From assembly GCA_001399705.1 (NCBI GenBank), contig LJCR01000226.1, forward strand, positions 1 through 5,050: DNA of 5,050 bases. Reading direction: 5' to 3'. The notes under the pieces are model-generated. The model saw nothing but the letters and a program-made list of their open reading frames with translations, ran no database searches and was not told the origin of the DNA. Below are positions 1 through 4,231 of this stretch, one piece after another (position 1 is the stretch's first letter; each line of letters starts with the position of its first letter). A program made the translations under genes and the position numbers. This DNA is from Kouleothrix aurantiaca (GTDB lineage: Bacteria; Chloroflexota; Chloroflexia; Chloroflexales; Roseiflexaceae).

Positions 1-513
1 GACGACATTCCCGCGCTGGAGCAGGCCGCCGCGACGGTGCATATTATTTCGCCCAAGGGCGGCAAGGTCAAGGGCTGGAAGCACACCGAGTGGGGCGATA
101 CCTTCACCGTCGATGCGACCCTGGCCGACGCCCAGCCCGACGACTACGATGCGCTCCTGCTGCCGGGTGGCGTGATGAACCCCGATACGCTGCGCACGAT
201 TCCCGAGGCGGTGAGCTTCGCCACGCGCTTCTTCGACGACGGCAAGCCGATTGCGTCGATCTGCCACGGCCCCTGGCTGCTGGCCGAAACCGGCAAGATC
301 AGCGGCTACACGCTGACGAGCTACCCATCCATCCGTACCGACCTGAAGAATGCCGGCGCGAATGTCGTCGATCGCGAAGCCGTGGTGGATCGTGGCGTTG
401 TCACCAGCCGCAACCCCGATGACCTTCCTGCCTTTAACAAAGCCATGATCGAGGAATTTGCCGAAGGCCGCCACGGTGGCAACGGCAAGCGCGCCCGCAC
501 GCACAGCGCATAA
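1..513 (+). CDS. DJ-1/PfpI family (type 1 glutamine amidotransferase-like) stress protein, 5'-truncated by window edge
   Basis: The open frame is already running at base 1 and ends at TAA 511-513, so 170 C-terminal residues are visible. PfpI/YhbO/YfkM-type proteins are about 170-190 residues, so probably only a short N-terminal strand and helix are missing. What is seen: the LLLPGG turn, then the nucleophile elbow SICHGPWLL with Cys at bases 262-264 (visible residue 88) followed directly by His, and the family-typical late segments TLTSYPSIRTDLKNAG, VVTSRNPDDLPAF and a terminal EEFAEG helix. The family is cytosolic. Members have been called intracellular peptidases, chaperones or glyoxalase/deglycase-like enzymes, and the last role is disputed. 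A general stress-protection role is the safe statement. The extreme C-terminus (HGGNGKRARTHSA) is a basic tail beyond the fold. No internal start is needed: the GTG at 37 is simply an in-frame Val. Family assignment is firm; substrate is unknown. Confidence 0.93.
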   Translation, partial: DDIPALEQAAATVHIISPKGGKVKGWKHTEWGDTFTVDATLADAQPDDYDALLLPGGVMNPDTLRTIPEAVSFATRFFDDGKPIASICHGPWLLAETGKISGYTLTSYPSIRTDLKNAGANVVDREAVVDRGVVTSRNPDDLPAFNKAMIEEFAEGRHGGNGKRARTHSA

Positions 514-620
514 TCGGCCCGTTTCTAACAAATCTTTTACCATTATGGTGCGCGCTTGTCATCAAGCTGTCACGTCTTATTGGTACAGTATTCCTGCGGG
601 CGGGAGAGCTGCTCATTCCA

Positions 621-662
621 AGGCTGGCAACAGCGGCGGGGTGGGCAGCCTCCATTTTATTT
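621..662 (+). terminator. Weak candidate terminator downstream of the PfpI-family gene
   Basis: AGGCTG (621-626) pairs with CAGCCT (646-651) across a 19-base G-rich loop. A T-rich stretch (CCATTTTATTT) follows. The stem is only 6 bp, the loop is large and the T-tract starts three bases late, so this is a weak intrinsic terminator at best. Its position, between the PfpI stop and the promoter of the next gene, is where one would be expected. Confidence 0.25.
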
Positions 663-689
663 GCCCGGAAACGCACAATACAGTATCAT
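661..689 (+). promoter_or_regulatory. Sigma-70-type promoter for the CoA-binding protein gene
   Basis: TTGCCC (661-666) and TATCAT (684-689) are separated by exactly 17 bases, matching the -35 and -10 consensus at 4/6 and 5/6. Predicted transcription start is near 696, giving a leader of about 40 bases to the ATG at 737. The strong ribosome binding site AGGGGAG region (723-729) lies 7 bases before that ATG and fixes the start. Confidence 0.55.
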
Positions 690-736
690 AGCGCCAGCAT
701 CCACAGCTTCAATAGTAGTCAGAGGGGAGATGGGCC

Positions 737-1762
737 ATGCTCGAGGCGATCTTCGCCCCGCAGTCGGTTGCCATCGTTGGCGCCTCACCCGATCCAAGCA
801 AGCTTGGCCATCGCGTTCTTCGGAACGTTGTCGATAACGGCTTCACTGGCCGTGTCATTCCAATCCACCCCACCGCCGCTCACGTTCTCGATCTTCCCGC
901 CTATCCTTCGCTATCTGCCGTGCCCGACCCGATCGACCTGGCGGTGATTGTGGTGCCGGCGGCGGCGGTGCTGGCCGTTGTTGATGAATGCGGGCGCAAG
1001 GGCGTGCGCGGCCTGGTTGTCATTTCGGCCGGCTTTAAAGAGGTTGGCGGCACGGGCAAAGAGCTTGAGCGCAAGCTGATCGCGCTGGTGCGCAGCTATA
1101 ACATGCGCATGGTTGGGCCAAACTGCCTGGGCATCATCGACACCACCACCAAACTGAATGCCTCGTTCGCTGCACTGATGCCGAACCCCGGCCAGATTGC
1201 GTTTATGTCGCAGTCGGGCGCGCTCTGCACCGCGATCCTCGACTGGAGCAAGAACGAGGGTATCGGCTTTTCGCGCTTTGTCAGCCTGGGCAATAAAGGT
1301 GATGTCGACGAAGTCTCGCTCCTGCAGGAGTGGGGCGGCGACGCCGACAATCGCGTGATCCTGGCCTACCTGGAAGGTATCAACGATGGCGCGGCGTTCA
1401 TCAAAACCGCGCGCGAAGTTACCCGCGAAACGCCGGTGATCGCGATCAAGAGCGGCACGACGCAGGCCGGCACGCGCGCGATCTCGTCGCACACCGGCTC
1501 GCTGGCCGGCTCGGAAAATGCCTACGAGGCGGCCTTTAACCAGAGCGGCATCCTGCGCGCCCGCTCGATGGAAGAATTATTCGACTATGCGCTGGCCTTT
1601 GCCTACCAGCCGCTGATCCCCGGCAAGCGCGTGGCGATCGTCACCAACGCCGGCGGGCCGGGCATCATCGCCACCGACGCGGCCGAGCGCAGCGGGCTGG
1701 CGCTGGCGCAGTTCACGCCCGAAACGATTGCAGCCTTGCAGCGCGAGCTGCCGGGCCAGTAG
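737..1762 (+). CDS. CoA-binding / succinyl-CoA-ligase-like protein (acyl-CoA synthetase ADP-forming alpha type), C-terminally truncated
   Basis: The protein has 341 residues. An N-terminal Rossmann-type CoA-binding domain (about 1-130) shows VAIVGAS at 11-17 and closes with VGPNCLG at 126-132. A succinyl-CoA-ligase-like domain (about 145-290) follows with SQSGAL at 158-163, GNKGDVDE at 185-192, YLEGI at 211-215 and the SSHTGSLAGS loop at 250-259. His252 in that loop corresponds to the histidine that is phosphorylated in ADP-forming acetyl-CoA synthetases, which convert acyl-CoA, ADP and Pi to acid, CoA and ATP in the cytosol. A third domain begins at GKRVAIVTNAGGPG (296-309) but the frame stops after ELPGQ. 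Stand-alone alpha subunits are usually about 450-480 residues, and fused forms or protein acetyltransferases of the Pat type are far longer and carry an ATP-grasp domain. No ATP-grasp beta gene is visible here. The start is fixed by a ribosome binding site at 723-729. It may be a decayed remnant or a shortened functional form. Family confidence is high, activity doubtful. Confidence 0.85.
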   Translation: MLEAIFAPQSVAIVGASPDPSKLGHRVLRNVVDNGFTGRVIPIHPTAAHVLDLPAYPSLSAVPDPIDLAVIVVPAAAVLAVVDECGRKGVRGLVVISAGFKEVGGTGKELERKLIALVRSYNMRMVGPNCLGIIDTTTKLNASFAALMPNPGQIAFMSQSGALCTAILDWSKNEGIGFSRFVSLGNKGDVDEVSLLQEWGGDADNRVILAYLEGINDGAAFIKTAREVTRETPVIAIKSGTTQAGTRAISSHTGSLAGSENAYEAAFNQSGILRARSMEELFDYALAFAYQPLIPGKRVAIVTNAGGPGIIATDAAERSGLALAQFTPETIAALQRELPGQ

Positions 1763-1780
1763 CCGCTACAGCTTTTTCAA

Positions 1781-1818
1781 CAAAAAAAGCACCGGAATGG
1801 CATTGCCACCCCGATGCT
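1781..1818 (-). terminator. Intrinsic terminator of the csoR-family gene
   Basis: Read on the minus strand, AGCATCGG (1818-1811) pairs with CCGGTGCT (1795-1788) with one mismatch, and an inner GGCA/TGCC-type stem closes on a 3-base loop. Seven T residues follow directly (A-run 1782-1788 on the + strand). The + strand has no T-tract after the hairpin, so it would work for the minus-strand gene ending at 1924, about 105 bases upstream of it. It also sits only about 20 bases beyond the stop of the + strand gene. Confidence 0.75.
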
Positions 1819-1888
1819 CAACATCTCTATATACAGGCCAGTTGCCGTGCTTCAATCGTATGCAAAGCCCAAGAAAGCCGACAGCATA

Positions 1889-1916
1889 CTGACTTCTGAA
1901 ACCTGACTGCTGACTC
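1889..1916. repeat. Four-copy degenerate heptamer tandem repeat (CTGANNN)
   Basis: Four units start at 1889, 1896, 1903 and 1910 with exact 7-base spacing: CTGACTT, CTGAAAC, CTGACTG, CTGACTC. CTGA is invariant and three of the four continue CT. The array lies 8 bases beyond the stop of the minus-strand csoR-family gene, in non-coding sequence between two convergent genes. Degenerate heptamer arrays of this kind are known between genes in cyanobacteria and some other filamentous bacteria. Four copies is short, so the pattern is clear but its meaning is not. Confidence 0.6.
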
Positions 1917-1923
1917 CCGCTAT

Positions 1924-2196
1924 CTATATTTTGCTGCTCGTCTCAAACACCTGCAGCAGCTCAGTAATCACGCGCTCGCGCTCGCCCGCGTCTTCGCTGC
2001 GGATGGCGGTTGTGACGCAGCCCTGCAGGTGCCGCTCAAGCACAATACTATTGAACTTCTCAAGCGCCCGCTGCACGGCCAGCGTCTGCTTGATAATATC
2101 TACGCAATATTCATCTTCTTCGACCATGCGCTCAATCCCGCGCACATGCCCCTCGATCGATTTCAGCCGGTTGCGGAGCTGTTGCTTTGTTTCCAT
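1924..2196 (-). CDS. csoR: CsoR/RcnR-family metal-sensing transcriptional repressor (probably copper-type)
   Basis: A 90-residue all-helical DNA-binding protein of the CsoR/RcnR (DUF156) family, which binds operator DNA when apo and releases it on binding metal, usually Cu(I) in CsoR. The core RLKSIEGHVRGIERMVEEDEYC is typical. The ligands are complete: Cys31, His56 and Cys60 with spacings of 25 and 4, the same as C36-H61-C65 of the Mycobacterium tuberculosis protein. Tyr30 next to Cys31 matches the second-shell Tyr. Presence of the His argues against a persulfide sensor (CstR). The C-terminal helix ITELLQVFE follows a short SEDAGERER segment that looks about three residues longer than usual. 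The frame is open upstream to an ATG at 2247, but that codon lies inside the predicted promoter. The ATG at 2196 has AGAGG (2205-2201) four bases upstream and is preferred. The gene is monocistronic and no copper ATPase or CopZ gene is in the window, so it probably regulates itself plus a distant target. Confidence 0.9.
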   Translation of the reverse strand: METKQQLRNRLKSIEGHVRGIERMVEEDEYCVDIIKQTLAVQRALEKFNSIVLERHLQGCVTTAIRSEDAGERERVITELLQVFETSSKI

Positions 2197-2215
2197 CACG
2201 CCTCTATCTTTCTGC

Positions 2216-2235
2216 CCCATCCCAGGGGGGTAGGG
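2216..2235 (-). promoter_or_regulatory. Candidate CsoR operator (G/C-tract inverted repeat)
   Basis: On the minus strand CCCTACCC (2235-2228), CCCT, then GGGATGGG (2223-2216) form an imperfect palindrome matching at 6 of 8 positions. On the + strand it contains a run of six G followed by TA (2225-2232), resembling the G-tract core (GGGGGTA) of known CsoR operators such as that of B. subtilis copZA. It covers the predicted transcription start (about 2231), the right place for repression by the protein encoded just downstream. Binding itself is inference. Confidence 0.6.
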
Positions 2236-2237
2236 AG

Positions 2238-2266
2238 ATTCTATCATCTTGAGGGGGCAGCGTCAA
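2238..2266 (-). promoter_or_regulatory. Sigma-70-type promoter of the csoR-family gene
   Basis: On the minus strand TTGACG (2266-2261) and TAGAAT (2243-2238) are separated by exactly 17 bases, each matching consensus at 5/6. The predicted start near 2231 gives a leader of about 35 bases to the ATG at 2196. The upstream ATG at 2247 falls in the spacer and could not be transcribed from here. Confidence 0.8.
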
Positions 2267-2290
2267 GACATACGCGCACATCGCAGCCAG

Positions 2291-2326
2291 CAAAAAAGCG
2301 AAGGAGCTACGTTCAACTCCTTCGCT
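2291..2326 (-). terminator. Strong intrinsic terminator of the alpha/beta-hydrolase gene
   Basis: A perfect 10-bp stem, AGCGAAGGAG (2297-2306) with CTCCTTCGCT (2317-2326), has a 10-base loop. On the minus strand six T residues follow (A-run 2292-2297 on the + strand). It begins 20 bases after the hydrolase stop and lies 25 bases upstream of the csoR -35 box, so it separates the two transcription units. Confidence 0.88.
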
Positions 2327-2346
2327 ATTCAGGCAGCAAGCAGGCT

Positions 2347-3183
2347 TTACCTGCTCACAATCGAATTCTGGCGGGCGCGCATCCGCCGTGGCGCAGCACG
2401 CGAGGCGTCCTGGCGCAAAAAGCGCAGCAATGTTTCGTTAAACAACTCGGCTTCGTCGAGGAAGGGGAAGTGGCGGCTTTCAGGCATTACCACGACTTCG
2501 GCGCTGGGGATATTGTCGAACAAGTCGGCCTGATTCGGGTGCACAATTTCGTCGCGCCCGCCATGGACGATCAGAGCTGGCACCGTCAGGCGGCTCAGCT
2601 CGGGCCGCAGGTCGGTGCGCCACATCGAGCCAACCGCCCGGCGCAGCGTGGTGGAGCTGGATTTCACGCTGTCGTCGAGAATCTCGTTGACGGCCGGGTC
2701 GTTGGTTTCGCCCAGGAACATGCGGAACATATAGCGCCGGAACCACGGCACGCGCGCAAAAGCATCGGCAAGCACCGGCCGGTCGGTCAGCTTCAGCAGC
2801 CACGAAAGCGAATCGCCGACAATTGGCGCGCCAACCGCCACAACGCGGCTGATACGCTTGGGATGGTTGATCGCCGTTTTCAGCGCAACCATACCGCCCA
2901 TCGAGTGGCCAACCAGCACCACGCGGTCGATGCCCAGCTCGTCGAGAAAGCGAATGACCTGATCGGAGTAGCTTTGGATGCTTTCGGCGGTTGATTGGCC
3001 CAGGCGCGTATCGCCAAAGCCCCAGAAGTCAAAAGAGTAGGTGCGGAAGTTTTCGGCCACGCGCTCGATGGTGGGGAACCAGTAGCGCCAGCTGCCCAGC
3101 CAGCCATGCAGAAACAGCACCGGCTGCCCGTACCCGAAGACTTCATAATGAACGACTTGCTGATCGACGACCATGATACTCAT
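2347..3183 (-). CDS. Alpha/beta-hydrolase fold protein
   Basis: The protein has 278 residues, the usual length for a stand-alone alpha/beta-hydrolase. Motifs appear in canonical order: HGWLGS (26-31, oxyanion hole), DFWGFGDT (52-59, the usual D-x-x-G-x-G-x-S turn with Thr last), the nucleophile elbow GHSMGG with Ser94, a cap region rich in aromatics and Arg (about 125-190), Asp211 in GGRDEIV and His238 in ESRHFPFLDE. The Ser-Asp-His triad is complete, so it should be an active serine hydrolase such as an esterase, C-C bond hydrolase or haloperoxidase-like enzyme. Nothing in the sequence decides the substrate. There is no signal peptide, so it is cytosolic. The C-terminal tail after residue 259 is Arg-rich and outside the fold. 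The start is uncertain between ATG 3183 and ATG 3174 (Met4), both with weak ribosome binding sites. It is transcribed alone and ends in a strong terminator. Confidence 0.92.
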   Translation of the reverse strand: MSIMVVDQQVVHYEVFGYGQPVLFLHGWLGSWRYWFPTIERVAENFRTYSFDFWGFGDTRLGQSTAESIQSYSDQVIRFLDELGIDRVVLVGHSMGGMVALKTAINHPKRISRVVAVGAPIVGDSLSWLLKLTDRPVLADAFARVPWFRRYMFRMFLGETNDPAVNEILDDSVKSSSTTLRRAVGSMWRTDLRPELSRLTVPALIVHGGRDEIVHPNQADLFDNIPSAEVVVMPESRHFPFLDEAELFNETLLRFLRQDASRAAPRRMRARQNSIVSR

Positions 3184-3248
3184 AAGAGTGCCCGTCTGTA
3201 TTGGCGGCAGTTCAGATGGAAGGCGCGTGCATGTCGTTCACGGCATTT

Positions 3249-3257
3249 ACTATACCA
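3249..3257 (-). promoter_or_regulatory. Candidate extended -10 promoter of the alpha/beta-hydrolase gene
   Basis: On the minus strand TGGTATAGT (3257-3249) is an extended -10 element: TGN directly before TATAGT (5/6 to consensus). No good -35 is visible 16-18 bases upstream, as is common for extended -10 promoters. The predicted start near 3242 gives a leader of about 60 bases to the ATG at 3183. Confidence 0.4.
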
Positions 3258-3355
3258 TAGAACCGCCGGAGCTCGTATGTTGGTTATGGTTGTTGCGCCA
3301 ATTCAGGACTTTTGACCCATGAGTATGCGCTTTATGGCCAATGTGGGTATGCTCG

Positions 3356-3991
3356 TCAGTCGCCGCTGATGGCGCGCGTGCGCAGCACCGAAATGTTCGA
3401 CTCGCGCTCGTTGAGCGAGCGCCGCAGCCGCCACTGAAGCATGGCGATTTCTTCCGAGATGCTGCGCAGGTTCTGCATTTCGTGCTCAAGCTCTTCGAGC
3501 AATGCGCCGGCCTGCAGGCCTGCCATCACCTGGGCGCGATCTTTCGAAAGCGCGCCAACGCGATCCTGAATGGTGGCGAGCAGGCCCATCAGGTGCGCCC
3601 AGGCCTCGTTGTCCTGCGCGGCCTTGGCGCGTGCGCCGCGCTGGCGGCCTTCGCTCCACTCTTTGATCTCGGCTTGAATATCGGTCAGGCGCATTTCAAG
3701 CTGCTGAACCGTCTGGTCGGCCAGCGCCGCCGCCTCGGTGCGCGAGCCACTCGCGTTCTGGACGATCTCGGAAAGCCGATCTTGCAGCTGGTTCATCGAC
3801 GAGCCGAGCTGCGTCTGGCGCATTGTCACGGCTTCCTGCTCATTCAGCAGGTCAAGCAGCATTTCGCGCAGCTTGCCGGTTTCGCCAGCGACGCGGGTGG
3901 CCTGCTGCTGCAGAAGATGGGGTACAAACCAGAGCAGCAGCGCGAGCAGCGCTAGTACCATTATTCCCAGAGCAACAAATAATGCACTCAT
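3356..3991 (-). CDS. Membrane-anchored helical/coiled-coil protein of unknown function
   Basis: I do not recognise this 211-residue protein. Residues 3-26 form one strongly hydrophobic N-terminal segment (ALFVALGIMVLALLALLLWF) with no Lys or Arg ahead of it and no cysteine or cleavage site, so it reads as a signal anchor. The rest (about 27-195) is hydrophilic, rich in Glu, Gln, Leu, Arg and Ala, with almost no Pro, as expected for long helices and coiled coil. There seem to be two helical blocks (about 30-112 and 125-195) split by a basic stretch EGRQRGARAK (114-123). There are no cysteines. Bitopic coiled-coil proteins of this shape occur in envelope, division and chemosensory-type roles, and the layout also recalls the N-terminus of RmuC, but the RmuC nuclease domain is absent. 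The start is secure: AGGAGG (4003-3998) lies 6 bases before the ATG, behind a strong promoter. Confidence 0.82.
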   Translation of the reverse strand: MSALFVALGIMVLALLALLLWFVPHLLQQQATRVAGETGKLREMLLDLLNEQEAVTMRQTQLGSSMNQLQDRLSEIVQNASGSRTEAAALADQTVQQLEMRLTDIQAEIKEWSEGRQRGARAKAAQDNEAWAHLMGLLATIQDRVGALSKDRAQVMAGLQAGALLEELEHEMQNLRSISEEIAMLQWRLRRSLNERESNISVLRTRAISGD

Positions 3992-4017
3992 ATCTTTCCT
4001 CCTAAAGAACTAGTTGG

Positions 4018-4047
4018 ATTATATGCAGAGCGCCCGCTCGCGGTCAA
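4018..4047 (-). promoter_or_regulatory. Strong sigma-70 promoter of the membrane coiled-coil gene, with a palindrome in its spacer
   Basis: On the minus strand TTGACC (4047-4042) and a perfect TATAAT (4023-4018) are separated by 18 bases. The predicted start near 4011 leaves about 20 bases to the ATG at 3991, just enough to hold the AGGAGG ribosome binding site. The spacer contains a perfect inverted repeat GAGCG-CC-CGCTC (4028-4039), where a repressor could block polymerase. Confidence 0.75.
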
Positions 4048-4145
4048 CGATTCCAAAGCCCCGCAAATGACATGTGCATTACACCATCCTGCTGCCGCAA
4101 CGGCGCAAGGCCACGCAATGGCGCTCCCAGGGTAGTCGTGCGCCC

Positions 4146-4166
4146 CCAATGCGCCGCGCCAATGCG
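4146..4166 (+). repeat. Direct repeat CCAATGCG x2 abutting the lipoprotein -35 box
   Basis: CCAATGCG occurs at 4146-4153 and again at 4159-4166, 13 bases apart, the second copy ending one base before the -35 hexamer at 4167. The position suits a regulator site, but two 8-mers in G+C-rich DNA may be chance. Confidence 0.35.
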
Positions 4167-4195
4167 TTGACAAGTTCCGAGGCCGCTCCTATAAT
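4167..4195 (+). promoter_or_regulatory. Exact-consensus sigma-70 promoter of the lipoprotein gene
   Basis: TTGACA (4167-4172), a 17-base spacer and TATAAT (4190-4195) match the sigma-70 consensus at all 12 positions and at optimal spacing. The predicted start near 4202 gives a leader of about 30 bases. The ribosome binding site AGGTGAGG (4216-4223) lies 8 bases before the ATG at 4232. Confidence 0.88.
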
Positions 4196-4231
4196 GCTGC
4201 CGCATTACCAGGTAAAGGTGAGGATGGTACG

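Noticed and set aside
556..589. TTGTCA (556-561) as the -35 of a second promoter upstream of the CoA-binding gene
   Set aside because: No good -10 occurs at 16-18 bases. TACAGT at 584-589 is 22 bases away, too far.
911..1492. Open minus-strand frame (193 codons) inside the CoA-binding protein gene
   Set aside because: It is the shadow of a gene with clear CoA-binding and phospho-His motifs, and its translation is of low complexity.
1754..1900. Frameshifted continuation of the CoA-binding protein past its stop
   Set aside because: A one-base shift gives a few plausible residues (LPPVAATAF), but none of the conserved sequence expected next, such as an NPVD-type motif, appears in any frame.
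2197..2247. Upstream start codons (ATG 2247, ATG 2220) for the CsoR-family protein
   Set aside because: The first is inside the predicted promoter spacer and the second lies in the operator without a ribosome binding site. The added residues are not family-like.
2029..2994. Long open + strand frame (321 codons) antisense to the alpha/beta-hydrolase
   Set aside because: It overlaps the triad-bearing minus-strand gene and csoR, its translation shows no family motifs, and such antisense frames are typical of G+C-rich coding DNA.
3312..3350. ACCCA...TGGGT inverted repeat as a terminator of the coiled-coil gene
   Set aside because: The stem is 5 bp with a loop of more than 20 bases and no T-tract on the minus strand, so I see no convincing terminator in this gap.
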